Notes: generated by a model from the letters alone, not told the origin. A DNA stretch of 39,211 bases from Haplomitrium mnioides (GCA_049999725.1 JBNGIS010007019.1:1-39211), one strand, 5' to 3'; positions 1 through 10,529 are shown, numbered from the stretch's first letter. Program-made: numbers and translations.

Positions 1-2
1 AT

Positions 3-773
3 CAGAACTCTAAGCTGAGTGATCACGAAGGAGAGAAGATTGAAGATCCCACACGATATCGGAAGATGGTAGGGAGTTTGATCTATATAACCATCACAAG
101 ACCAGACTTGAGTTATGCAGTGGGCTTGGTAAGCCAATTCATGCAAAGTCCACGGAAGCCACACCTAGATGCAGTGCGTCGTATTCTTCGATATGTAAAG
201 TCTACAGTTCAGTATGGGTTATTTTATGAGAGTGGCAGGGACTGTCAACTTTCTGGATATACAGATGCAGATTGGGCTGGAAGCTCAAGTGATAGAAGAT
301 CCACAAGTGGGTATGTTTTCTCTTTTGGTAGCGCTGGGATAGCTTGGAGCAGCAAGAAGCAACCAACGGTTGCATTATCAAGCGCAGAGTACAGAGGAGC
401 AGCCATGGCTACTTGTGAAGTGGCATGGTTACTAAAATTGTTACATGATCTTGGAGTGAGTGTGAATCACCCTGTCGATGTTTACTGTGATAACATCAGT
501 AGCATTCAGCTGGCAAACAATCCAGTCTTCCATGCACGCTCAAAACATATTGAGGTGCACTATCATTTTCTGAGAGAGAAGGTGTTAGCCAGGATGGTGG
601 ATCTGAAGTATATCAGCACTGAGGATCAGGTGGCTGATATTTTTACAAAATCATTGGGGGCAGAAAAGTTACAGAAGTTCAGAGGACAACTTGGTGTACA
701 TGCGTTGAGCTCGAGGGGGAGTGTTGAGAATTCGAGCTCTGTTAAGTTACCTAGTGAATTTAGACCAGGATAG
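3..773 (+). CDS. Ty1/copia polyprotein, C-terminal part (end of RT plus RNase H), 5' cut by window edge
   Basis: The frame is open from base 3 to the TAG at 771-773, so this is the tail of a longer pol ORF. The first internal Met is at 66. The start matches the end of copia reverse transcriptase (TRPDLSYAVGLVSQFM). The RNase H domain follows, with the typical TDADWAG, ALSSAEYRG, CDN and HARSKHIEVHYHF blocks and the closing DIFTKSL. RNase H degrades the RNA of the RNA:DNA hybrid during reverse transcription in the virus-like particle. No stop or frameshift is seen in the visible part, so the copy may be young. The last ~17 codons run into the LTR that begins at 722, which is common in copia. 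A purine tract (GAGGGGGAG, ending at 721) is the likely polypurine tract. Confidence 0.93.
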   Translation, partial: QNSKLSDHEGEKIEDPTRYRKMVGSLIYITITRPDLSYAVGLVSQFMQSPRKPHLDAVRRILRYVKSTVQYGLFYESGRDCQLSGYTDADWAGSSSDRRSTSGYVFSFGSAGIAWSSKKQPTVALSSAEYRGAAMATCEVAWLLKLLHDLGVSVNHPVDVYCDNISSIQLANNPVFHARSKHIEVHYHFLREKVLARMVDLKYISTEDQVADIFTKSLGAEKLQKFRGQLGVHALSSRGSVENSSSVKLPSEFRPG

Positions 774-1122
774 TCTAAATTCAGATAGGACAAAATACCA
801 TTTTGTCCTAACCTCATTTTTGTCTTATTCTATTTTGTCTTCTAGTGTTGACATCTATTTTGTCATGTAGTGCCAACCCTAATTCGCTGGGCCTACTTTT
901 CTGTGTATATAAGGGAGAGAGGGGGCTATTGCCCTTCATTCTGTGGTTCCCTATTGTTGTTGAGGATCTCTCCTGCTCCTCCCCTCTGTATGCTTGATGC
1001 AGGTGTAATAAAGTGCTGCTAGCACTCTGATATTGGCTCCAGATTGCTCTCTCTTTGATTTCTTCACAGACTATCCTGGTCTAAATTCATTAGGTAACTT
1101 AACAGAGCTCGAATTCTCAACA
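722..1122 (+). repeat. 3' LTR of the copia element, with ~56-bp terminal inverted repeats
   Basis: It starts TGTTGAGAATTC right after the polypurine tract and ends GAATTCTCAACA. It contains a TATA box, a polyadenylation signal (AATAAA, 1007-1012), and a perfect 10-bp-stem hairpin at 787-796/800-809 with loop ACC, followed by several ATTTTGTC repeats. The arms 721-776 and 1068-1123 are inverted copies of each other over 56 bp with one mismatch. LTRs of this superfamily normally share only a few inverted bases at their tips. The left end of the element is outside the window, so a target-site duplication cannot be checked. An alternative is that the right arm is the tip of a second, oppositely oriented LTR. 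Confidence 0.85.
906..913 (+). promoter_or_regulatory. TATA box of the copia LTR
   Basis: TATATAAG lies about 95 bp before the AATAAA signal in the same LTR. That spacing fits U3 promoter, short R and polyadenylation signal. The upstream ATTTTGTC repeats may be enhancer-like, which is inference. Confidence 0.6.
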
Positions 1123-1990
1123 CTCCTCAGCAGAAGAGGAAGAATCCAGAGATCAGGCAGAGGCGATCCTCCTGGCAGAGAGTCACAGCAATGGTCAACA
1201 GAAAATACTGACCATTTCAGGTAGGAGGTCCACTACCATCCCTAATCCAAAACGGAGGTTGACAGGGGATTTCCAAGATGATTCTGTGGCTGCACCAGAG
1301 ACTAGCTCAGATGCTCCTGTGACTGCAAATGAGACAGCTATTGGTTCAAGAGAGAAGTCGGGGTCTGAAGGGACACCAGAGTTCCAATTGGTCCAAGCGG
1401 CGGTGACTGAAGCCACCACAGAAGCCCAAGTGTTATTAACAGTAGAGACGGCTTCTGACAAGTGGGAAAAGGTCACAAAGTGGTATACCGGCGTGAAAAG
1501 ATGAAAGCAGTGGTGGTAGATCAGGCTACAGCCACTAGCCTGGCCACCAAGTGCCGGACAAGGTTCTCAAAACTCTTGTCTTCCAAACAGGACTTTCTGG
1601 CAAAGGAAATTTTAGAAGAAGGCCCCATTTTCTTGGAAAGGTCTTCAGAGGATGATTCACTGCATCATAGTGTAATCCCCTCTAGGCTTTCTATGGAACT
1701 AGAGATTTGAAGATGCATCAGGCCACTAATTAGAGGGACTAGAGCGTCTGAAGTGTCCTTTGATTATAGATGATAATATTTTGGATTGACAGCCTAGGGC
1801 TACTGATCTACCTTAGGAGGATTTGTGATAGATTCTATTGGCAGGTAGCTGTTGCTAGACACCTTTGTGTCCCGACTTGGCTACCCTTGAGGAAGTTGTT
1901 TGCTTTAGTCCAGACTTTGATGTTTTGCCGCTTTGGCAGTTGTATTTGGTGCGTGGAAATAAAGTTTTTACTTCCTGTCCAAAAAAAAAG
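1123..1990 (+). mobile_element. L1-like LINE fragment: ORF1-tail-like coding plus 3' UTR and poly(A)
   Basis: At 1233-1710 short overlapping frames encode a Ser/Thr/Glu-rich segment ending in DDSLHHSVIPSR. It has no catalytic motif and may be the C-terminal tail of a LINE ORF1. From about 1800 to 1980 the sequence matches two other copies in this window, one antisense at 15822-16000 and one sense at 22441-22626. All carry the AATAAAG-TTTTTACTTC block. It ends in a run of nine A at 1981-1989. No ORF2 is present between the coding piece and the 3' UTR, so the copy is internally deleted or rearranged. A weakly similar peptide (DSLLHSSIP) occurs at about 23965. Confidence 0.6.
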
Positions 1991-2788
1991 GGACTATTCA
2001 CGTTTTAAGGCTCGCAACTCCAGCAGTCACTAGCCAAACAACAGCATGCGCAAACCTCACCTAAAGGCTGTCCTACTTGCCTAAACCAAGCTCATGACTC
2101 ATCCCGTTTTTCTGCAGCCTGCAACGCCAGCCTTTGCGAATCATCATGGGCAACGACAGGGACTCATCCCGTTTTTGAGCCACCAATGCCAGTATTCGCG
2201 ACTATTCGTGAACCATCACACACCAGCCTTCGCACACGTGAACACCTCCATGTTGCCTAATGCTGCGTTTGAGCCGATGTCCTCTCCTTCTGGTTCGCAA
2301 ATGTATGCCAGGGCGTCTCTCCTTCTGTCTTCGCGATAGCGGAGACGGGGTGCCTCCCTGTGTCTTTGCGAACAGCAAAAAAGCACCTCTGGTGTATGCC
2401 GTGGTATCGAATTCTCACCATGTGCTGCTTTCTCGCCCTAAACGCTAGTGAATCTAACCAAATGAGCTTTCTGGCTCAAAACGCAAGTGAAGCATATCAA
2501 ATTTATTGACATCGCCTGACGAGATCCATCAAATGCACTTGGTGGGTTGGATTCTCCCTCCTTCAACCTGCCTTCTCCTTCTCACCCTTTGCTTCCATTT
2601 CTTTTGACAGTCTGCAACCAGCATCAAGTGCAAAACCCTAACAGAAATACGACCCTAGCCGGCTTTGCAACTTATTTTACTGGTCGAGCTCTTGCATTCC
2701 TGTCTCCAATCACATCTCAAATGGGTGACCCTGACCATGCTTCACGTTGCGCAACAAATTCAGATACCACTGAATAACAGCAGGCCAC
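1991..2788. other. Repeat-derived sequence without recognised gene
   Basis: No coding frame is convincing. The phrase GACTCATCCCGTTTTTCTGC near 2096 recurs almost exactly near 10003 (GACTCGTCCCGTTTTTCTGC), so this is probably part of a dispersed repeat shared with 9890-10180. The segment is rich in short TCGC/GCGA words. Confidence 0.35.
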
Positions 2789-3587
2789 ATACAGTGATTG
2801 TGATGATAGACCCCTTTACTACCACTGAGCAGTGTTGTTGCTGTGATCGGATGTGCCCCTAGGATATCCATCACCTTGCAAGTACTGGTCTATCTCCTTG
2901 TACCATGCTCATGAGGACGCTTTAGTCCATATAGAGACTTCCAAAGGAGACACACCTTGTGTTCCTTATCAGGTGTCTCAAACCCTGCAGGTTGCATGCA
3001 CCCTTCAGATCTCTTCCTTGAGATCTTCATTAAGGAAATCTGACTTTACATCCATCTGATGAGATTCCCTACCCATCAGCTACTGCAATGATCAGTTAGC
3101 AGCGGATTGAATGTTTCCTGAAAATTTGATACTGTCCTGCAGATACCCCTAGGCTACCATTTGTGCCTTGTAGTACAGTGATTGTACGGATGACATACAG
3201 TGATTGTGATGATAGACCCCTTTACTACCACTGAGCAGTATTCTTGCTGTGGTCGGATGTGCTCCTAGGATATCCATCACCTTGCAAGTACTGGTCTATC
3301 TCCTCGTACCATGCTCATGAGGACGCTTTAGTCCATATAGAGACTTTCAAATGAGACACACACCTTGTGTTCCTTATCAGGTGCCTCAAACCCTGCAGGT
3401 TGCACCCTTAAGATCTCTTCCTTGAGACCTTCATTCAGGAAATCTGACTTCACATCCATCTGATGAGATTCCCTGTCCATCAGCTACTGCAATGATCAAT
3501 TAGCAGTGGATTGAATGTTTCCTGAAAATTTGATACCGTCCTTCTGCAGATATCCCTAGGCTACCATTCGTGCCTTGTAGTTGGTAA
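2789..3587. repeat. Direct tandem duplication (~406-bp offset) of a copia RT segment
   Basis: Bases from 2791 (ACAGTGATTGTGATGATAGA) are repeated from 3197, and the two copies stay alignable for about 385 bp with scattered substitutions and small indels. Both encode, antisense, the same RT core region. A short 16-20 bp linker with a further ACAGTGATTG copy lies between them, which suggests unequal exchange or replication slippage. Confidence 0.88.
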
Positions 3588-4838
3588 CTGCAGGTCCATG
3601 CTTGAGCTTCAACACCCTCTCGCACCCAATGGCTTTTCCTGCCTTCTGGTAAATCAGAGTCCAAGTTCCAATCTGCATCAAGGATTGGTACTCCTCTTTC
3701 GTAACAAGCTCCCACTGTTTTGCATCATCCCATTCCATGGCCTGCCTAAGGCTTTTGTCGTTCTTTCTCAATAACTACTTTTGCCTTACAAAGCTTCCTA
3801 CCTTCCAAGCCTGACAGTCATCTTCAAGGTCTCTGCAATACCATTTTCGCGCTTTCTTCAGATTCCTCTAGGACAGCTGGTCCACCTTCTGCAAGTTGTT
3901 GTCCAGAAGTCTGGCCAGCACTCCATCACATAGAGTGATCCTCAGAACATAAGGGATGGATGCATCTACCCTGTTGCTTACCTCCCACTCATATATACCT
4001 GCACCAGATTGTTTTGCTTGTAACTGGGTTGCACAGTCATAGGCCTTCCCTCTTTTCACTGTACTCAAGGAAAAATACACTTTACGGCTTAGGTTCCAAC
4101 TTCATGCAAGTGTCACAGGAACCAAGACATGCGTGTTGTAGCCAAAACTCTGAGATGCAATAACAGCAGGTACTTGTCTCTGCAGGCATCTTTCCTTTCT
4201 TGTTTTCTTTAGCAATAAAATCAGCAACATGGATCTTTTCCTTGTTGTGTCACTTCTGCTCCTCACTGAGAAAGGTGTCATATTCAGCAAGAAGGCTGTC
4301 GAGAAGGACACAGATCAGGTCCTCCTCTCAATTCGCGATCCAACTGCCTGAAGCTTACCGTGGTCACATTTTCAGTGATAGTTGAATTTTCTTTCATCTG
4401 CACCATGAAGAGTTGGTTCAGGAAAATTCTCTACATAGTCCCCTTGCCTTCACAACTACTTGATAGTAATTCCCAAGCTTCATGTGTGTTGCTGCAGTTT
4501 CTCACTAACTCCAAAAGATGATCATCAAGGCTCAGCATAATTAATGCTAAGGCCTTCTGCTCAGCTCTTCCCAAACGTGTCCTTTCTCTCTCATTGTCAA
4601 CCCCAGACATTTCAGAGATCAGATTATATTCAGCTTGGGGACTTCCCATAGATCTTGAATCACCAAGCTCAGCTTCATCTTATCTCCAAGATGAAAAATC
4701 ATCTCCTTGAAATGTCTTCCCATAGATCTGGAATCACCAAGATCAACTTCATCTTTTCTCCAAAGGTGAAAAATTGTCTCGAATTTCTGGATTGTGGTCC
4801 CAATACCAGACTCAACTCAAAGTGGGCCCATAACCTAA
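2789..4838 (-). pseudogene. Decayed Ty1/copia gag-pol remnant, antisense
   Basis: Read on the minus strand, the gag UBN2-like part lies at 4649-4431 (EQKALALIMLSLDDHLLELV, then HEAWELL). Degraded sequence follows to about 3870. The RT N-terminus lies at 3771-3560 (AKQWELVTKEEYQSLMQIGT, IGCERV, NYKARMVA). The RT core (QMDVKS-FLN, then LYGLK and a Trp/Tyr block, shifted in frame) lies below it and is present twice. There are many frameshifts and stops, and INT is not clearly visible. A TGGTATTGGGACC word at 4808-4796 (minus) resembles the initiator-tRNA-Met binding site, but is about 29 nt from the LTR end. The element is truncated at about 2789 and has no 3' LTR here. Confidence 0.8.
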
Positions 4839-5545
4839 TAGAAAGTATGCTTTGAAAATCCATGTGAGGAGTTGAGAGGCTGTTGAGAGAGAGCAAATAA
4901 CATTAAATGTGTGTAGAAGGAGACAGCTGAGATCAGAATTGCGAGTTGCCATAAATCAGCTCACGTTACACCAGAAATCAGGATTGTGATGCTCCAGAAA
5001 TTAGGATGGCGATATTCCAGAAATTAGCTTCGAAGAGAGGAATTCGCATCTAGGTTAAGATGCAATTTTGGAAGTTAGCTTGCCCGTCGAAAATGCTGCC
5101 GCTGCTCCAAATGCAATGTTCAGAAGATGCAGCAAACAAGGTCGCGATGCTGCGATCTTCACGAATATGGAGCCAGAGGAAAAATTTGGACACTGCAAGT
5201 ATGGTTTGCTGAGGATAATCCCAATGCGGAAGCCTCTCTGAATATATACGAGGAGAATGTTCCTCCTAAACTTGCATGGGCGCTGATAATTCAGCGCTTT
5301 GATGAATCAGGGACCAGATGGCTCCTTGTTGAGAATTCAGTGCACAATCTCTCTGCTCGCTATGGAGATGTTTGTTGATCGCTGTGTTGCCAATGCAGCT
5401 AGACAACAAAATGTCTCTAATCAAATGAGGGGCCCTGTGTGACTGACATGTGGCATTCCCTTAACCAACACTAACTAAGTTAATTCTAGCTAACTAATCT
5501 ATTTAAGCTACCATTATTCACAACAGCAAAGATACGCCTCCAACA
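4838..5545 (-). repeat. Copia LTR (5' LTR of the antisense element), ~708 bp
   Basis: On the minus strand it starts TGTTGGAGGCGTATCTTTGC at 5545 and ends at ...CTTTCTATTA near 4838. It matches the solo LTR at 22712-23512 along its length: the GAAAATCCA-GTGA start on plus, the GAAGACAGCTGA block, the AGGGGCCCTG-type block and the GCAGCAAAGATAC end. Its first ~125 bp also match the ends at 12725, 13206 and 24524. The two borders are inferred from the bounded solo copy. Confidence 0.75.
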
Positions 5546-5624
5546 GTTTGGCTGCCTTGGTTTTGGGTTTCTGCTGTAGGTTTTGGTGTACCTTCCCTCG
5601 TTTATTGCAGAGTGCCCTTTCTTT

Positions 5625-6440
5625 GGGGGACCAAAAGCAAACAGCTTTATGTACTTGCAAGCATTAAAGGAACAACTTGCCTGATTGCTCGCCCAGCTAT
5701 CAGGCCGAGCGGCAAAAACCATCAACCAATCAATCCCTTTGGGATCTAGCCTAGTAAACCAAAGTAACTCTATACTGTCAATCCAGATTACTAGTAACAT
5801 CCAAATTCTAGTAAACACTATCCTCATCACCGAAACAGAGAAAATGCCTGGCGCCCCAAGTTTCTGCCTTCTCCCTCTTTTTCTTTTTTGGGACTGAAAG
5901 CAAACAACTTCATTTACTTTCAAGCACCAAGGGAACAACTGCGGGCAGCAATCAGGCTGAGCGGCAAAAACGAACAACCAATCAATCCCTTTCGGGATCT
6001 AGCCTAGTAAACAACAGTAGCCCAATGCCCTCAATCCAGATTACTACTAACATCAAAATTCCAGTAAACTGAGTCCTCATCAGGGATACAAAGCAAATGC
6101 CTTGCACCCCATGTTCTGTCAAAGGCTTCAAGAAAAAATTCTCTTTTCTCTTCATTTTGAGCCTTTATCCAGTCTCTACAAGCATCACACCAAGCTTTCT
6201 TTCCGTACGCAATCAGTCTCATCCATATTTTCTTTTTCAAGGAGTACATATCCATGTGTGACTCCTGGAACACTATTGCATTCCTAGACAGCCATATGGA
6301 GTAAAGTACTGTTCCTCTTAGTAAGGAACAGATCTCTTGCGCTATGACCAGTGCCTTTGAAATTCTGTCGCCTAGGATGCATTGCTGCCATGTTGGCTTC
6401 CACCTTTTGGCCCTATGTTTCTGCCTTCTCAAGGTGAGGT
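5625..6440 (-). mobile_element. LINE 3' end, antisense: ORF2 C-terminus plus two copies of the 3' UTR
   Basis: The minus-strand frame 6432-6031 (133 codons) resembles the C-terminal part of plant L1 ORF2 (IAQEICSLLRGTVLYSIWLS followed by RNAIVF), a helical region after the RT. Below it, two adjacent stretches (about 5880-6090 and 5635-5865) are similar to each other. Both contain AAAGCAAACA, a GAGCGGCAAAAAC block, CAATCAATCCCTTT-GGATCTAGCCTAGTAAAC and CAATCCAGATTACTA. So two insertions of the same family lie end to end, or one 3' UTR was duplicated. The family is distinct from the 1800-1980 tail. Confidence 0.65.
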
Positions 6441-6779
6441 CGGTTTTGGTTTTGGAAGCAGGCTTGTTATATCCAGTTAACCTTTTTCAGTTCTGGTCAG
6501 GGTTGCCCTTCTGAGAATTTCCTGGATTACATTCACCAGGTGACGCAGGTTCTCTGTTTGACAAGGTGAAGTGTGTCACCTACCCTTTGAAGGAGTTGTA
6601 CAAATGGTAGAGAAGTAATAGTAAAGTTCTGTTTGAGGTCCTTTCTCTTTCATTCTGTTAAGAGTCTATTCTAGGTTTTTCCAGATCTAACCTTACCTCT
6701 TTGCTGCCATAGTTGTCCTTGTGGTTTGTTAGAGTTATTTTTTTGGTTGTTCTTTTGGGTGCTAGTTTTTGGTTCCCTT

Positions 6780-7445
6780 TTTTTTGTGGTTAGTTTTACT
6801 CTCCACATCTTCTTTTATATATATAACACTCTTGGTGGAGTGCTAGTGGTCATCATGACTGAGTTTTCCCATTACTTCTGGGAAGTCGCAGAAACTCGGT
6901 ACAAAGATTGATCAGGACCTACTGTCAGGAACTGATGAAACCAGTAGGATGTTGTGGCAGCTTGTCACTGCTACACATGACGAGGCTGAATAGCTGAAAC
7001 TTTGTGTCTGACACAACATTGTGAGGACTGCACTCTATGTGTGGGCAGTTGTCATGTGTGTAGGTTTTTCCTAGACTATTGCAGCTTCCATTTATTTGTT
7101 TTGTGGTTAGTTTTATGCTCCACAACTTCATATCTAGATATAGGTATAACTCTTCATGGCTATTTTGTCCAGTGACTTAAGCGGTTATTCTGCATCCAAG
7201 TAGTCACTAGTGATGTGCTTCATGTGCTATCTTTAGGGTGCAGAAGTCCCCAGTCACTTACCTTGCGGCAGACTCTCTGAGAGTATTTCTCTTGGATGTC
7301 TGCTTCACAAGAGCTGAAATGAATGATGTCGCAGCTGATGCCTGAGAGTGGACAGATTTTTATTACTTTGGATTCTTGATGGAGTGCAAGATGTCATCAT
7401 AACTGAGTTTTCTCGTTACTTTCAAAAAGTGGGAGAAACTCAGTA
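6780..7445 (+). repeat. ~500-bp dispersed repeat family, copy a
   Basis: It carries the marker blocks of the family: TTTGTGGTTAGTTTTACTC, GGTGGAGTGCTAG, GGAACTGATGAAACCAG, GTTGTGGCAGCTTGTCACTG, CTGAAACTTTGTGTCTGACA, GTTTTTCCTAGACTATTGCA, and after 7160 the CATCCAAGTAGTC and GGATGTCTGCTTCACAAGA part. The sequence begins a second round and is cut at about 7445, where LINE sequence begins. Bases 6441-6779 to the left are T-rich and hold no recognised gene. Confidence 0.75.
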
Positions 7446-9395
7446 GATTTGGATGGCTTGCCAGGATGGAAATTTGGCGTGCTCAACATCTATGCTCCTA
7501 ACCTTGCCAGTGAGAGGCTGAGGATGTGGACTGAGCTCCTACACTCACTCCCTCAAGATAGGAACTGGACCATGGGAGGCGATTTTAGCATGGTGGAACA
7601 CTGATGGAACCGGAGGGGTGCCAATGGCCACGGCCTAGGTGGTCTGGAACTCCAAGATTGGAGTGATCTAATAGCTTTCCTGAGAATAGCAGACCCATTC
7701 CAAGCAACATCGGGTGCATTGAAGTTCTCATGGAGCAATCAGCAAAGAGGGCGAATACTTGAGAGACTGGATAGATTCTACATCCCAGCAGGTCTCTTGC
7801 ATCAGTCCTACAGAGCCAAGGTCATCAACGTGGGGGGCTTGTGACGCTCTGACCATCTTCCTGTATCAATGGCGTTAATGTTCAAGGGTCACTCAGCTCT
7901 CAAAACTAGTGTTTTCAGGCTCAATGTCTCCCACCTCGAAGATCCCTCAGTAGTCTCTAAGTTGGAGGAACTTTTGAGTTCTGTGCCAAGACCAGCCGAA
8001 GGAGCTGAAGGGCAATCAGAATGGTGGGATAAGGCAGTCAGCAGAATCACTAAATGGCTGAGAGAATTTGGGTTTAGAAAAGCCTACCTCAGGAGAGTCT
8101 ATGAAGTGATGCTCAGGGGCAAAGTAAATACTCTTAGAGCTCAGATTGAGGAAGACCAAAACAACACTCTTCTCCAAGAGGAGCTAGATAGACATATGAT
8201 AGCTCTGCAGTTCTTTGAAGATTACAGAGCCAAAGGAGCCAGGATCCGCTCGAGTGCCAAGTGGTTTGAACAAGGGGATGAAATGAACAAATTCTTTTTC
8301 AGCTCTCACCAAGAACGGAAAGCTTCAGCTGAGATAGTAGAACTGAAGGGCCTGCACAAGAAGAACTTGTCGAATGGAAGGACAAAGAAAAAATGTTAGT
8401 AGACTATTGATCCACTATTTTTAGCTGCAGGGCAGACGATCCGCTTAGAGCGATGGCCCAAGAAGAGACACTCAGGCACATCCCCTCATGCATCTCCCCT
8501 GCGCAGCGGACCATGCTGGAAGACCCTCCCAGTGAACAAGAGTATATGAAGGCCTTGGCTAGCATGGGAGGGCTTAAGTCTCCAGGACCAGATGTGCTCC
8601 CTAGTTACAACTGTTGCTGGAAGTGGATTGCAAAAGATTACGCAGCCATGATCTCAGAAGCTGTTAGACGACAATGATTCAGTGTTGAGCTCAACAAAGG
8701 CACAATCTCCTTGATTGACAAGGGTGGCGATAAGACTCTAGTCTCCAATTGGAGACCCATCTCCCTTCTGAATACCTCTTACAAGATCTTCGCCAAAGTG
8801 ATTTCCATTAGGTTGCAAAAAGTTCTGACAGGGATAATTAATACAGAGCAATCAGCCTTTCTGCCGAATAGATACATCCTTGACAATGTGATTTCTGCAG
8901 TCGAAACCAAGGATTGGGCTCTATCATCAGGACAAGATTGTGTTTTCCTGAAAGTGGACTTCGAGAAAGCTTATGACACAGTGGACTGGGAGTTCTTGTT
9001 CAAAGTATTAGAGGCCATGGGATTTGGTCAAAAATTCATTGGATATGTGAAGGTGACAACAACAAATGCCACTTCTGAAATCAACCTTAATGGTATTCCC
9101 TCCCGCTCCATCCCTATCCAGTGATCGGTTCGACAAGGTTGCCCTCTAGCTCCTTTTCTGTATCTCGTAGTAGCGGATGCACTGGGACACCTTCTCAGTA
9201 ACGCAGCGCTCAACAAACAATTGAAAGGGAAATCTATTCCATTGGGTAGGCACCATCTTTTCTCCCAATATGCAGATGACACTTGTCTATCCTTGGCAGG
9301 AGAAGAACAGAACTTGCTAAAGGCGGTAAAGGTGCTGGGTACCTTCTCCAAGGCTTCTGGACAGAATATCAACTGGGAAAAATCATCTGCCATTT
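7446..9395 (+). pseudogene. L1-like LINE ORF2 pseudogene (endonuclease and reverse transcriptase)
   Basis: Endonuclease fragments are readable at 7446-7870: NIYAPN, then MGGDFSMVEH (the GDFN-type catalytic block), SDHLPVS at the end. A linker ORF (7869-8399) ends in AKWFEQGDEMNKFFFS, typical of plant L1 ORF2. RT follows: KSPGPDVLP, NWRPISLLNTSYKIFAKVIS, EQSAFLPNR, KVDFEKAYDTVDWEFLF, RQGCPLAPFLYLVVADAL and QYADDTCL. Several in-frame stops and frameshifts (for example near 7600, 7843, 8400, 8675, 9121 and 9395) make it non-functional. The 5' end is truncated inside EN, and it was inserted into the ~500-bp repeat. Confidence 0.9.
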
Positions 9396-9760
9396 AGATC
9401 AGTTCGCGACCTAGACCGCAAGGGTGGAATGTTGGCTGTAACTGGGAATGGGCAGAAAAGGATGCAACCTTTAAAATCCTTCATATTCCGTTTGGCCTCC
9501 AAAGTGGTATACAAGGAATTAAGAACCTCTTGGTCCACACTAAGCACCTTATGAGGTAATGATATTATCTTCTTCCTCCTGGCCTCTGCCCCCTTGCTCA
9601 TACATTTACCAGGTACTGAGGGGCCATTGAAAGTGCTTGGCCCTGACAGCACTTCCTTCCCTGAGCGTGAACCAGGTCTCCATGGTGTTGCCTCTGACAT
9701 ACCTGGCTAATTTAGCCCGCCACCTTGTGATCTGGTTTGGGCTAAGAGCTAGAAACGTTT
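9396..9760 (-). mobile_element. Inverted L1-like LINE fragment
   Basis: On the minus strand it carries CATGGAGACCTGG-TC and AAGGAAGTGCTGTCAGG, matching the antisense copy near 16100-16160. Frames give RAKLARYVRG and a Met-Glu-Thr-Trp segment as in the C-terminal half of plant LINE ORF2. It abuts the forward RT pseudogene directly, forming a tail-facing inverted junction. Confidence 0.55.
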
Positions 9761-10184
9761 CTCCTCCGCTGCATCGGGACTACCATGTATTGTATCATGA
9801 CTACCACATATTGTCTTGCAGCTTGGAACCGTCAGGATAATCGCATACTGACTTGCGACTAGAAATGTCGGGACACCCACAAGCTGAAAAGTTTGAAAAA
9901 CCCCTGAAGACCTCCTCGCAAGGCTCAGATATATTGCTCGAGGCCTTAATCAACATGCTGCCAGCCTTAATCAACAAAGAAAACTCGAGCTCCTGGCAGA
10001 GACTCGTCCCGTTTTTCTGCGACCTTCTCTCCTCAGCGATAGCAGATTCGCGATTCCCCTTTGCTCCTCGATAGCAGCCTTGGGACCTCCTTCCTATAGC
10101 CCAAAACGTAGCAGTTGCGATGCTACCCTTTTCGTTTGAATGTAGCCTGAGCGAAGAGAAGCCTCGTTTTTTCTTTCTCTCGCG
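9761..10184. other. Repeat-like sequence without recognised gene
   Basis: It shares the GACTCGTCCCGTTTTTCTGC block with 2096-2200. Open frames on both strands have no recognisable domain. It leads directly into the 55-bp tandem repeat. Confidence 0.3.
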
Positions 10185-10349
10185 ACGGGCTTCTCCTACG
10201 ACGCCCTTCTCCTGCGACGCAAACATTAAGCAACCTCCAGCGGGCTTCTCCTGCGACGCCCTTCTCCTGCGAAGCGAACATTAAGCAACCTCCAGTGGGC
10301 TTCTCCTGCGAAGCTCTTCTCCTGCAAAGCGAACGTTAAGGAACCTCCA
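10185..10349. repeat. Three tandem copies of a 55-bp unit
   Basis: Copies at 10185-10239, 10240-10294 and 10295-10349 each contain GGGCTTCTCCTGCGA, a second CTTCTCCTGC-AGC block and AACATTAAGCAACCTCCA. Inside each unit the CTTCTCCTGCGA word occurs twice, so the unit is itself an older duplication. Copies differ at a few positions. Confidence 0.85.
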
Positions 10350-10529
10350 TCGCTAAGGGCACCTCGCGAGCAGGAAAAAGGACCTGATGCAAATCCTTCT
10401 TGCCCACCCAGGTTGAGTCACTACGGAATATGAAACTCGAGCAGCATGTGTTACTGGCTACATACATATGCGAACAGCTAGGAATATGAGGATATTTAGT
10501 CTTGTTAGTGACATTAGTCATATTTAGTT

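Noticed and set aside
4796-4808. Primer binding site of the antisense copia element
   Set aside because: The TGGTAT word fits, but it lies about 29 nt from the LTR border where under 10 is usual. Mentioned but not listed as a feature.
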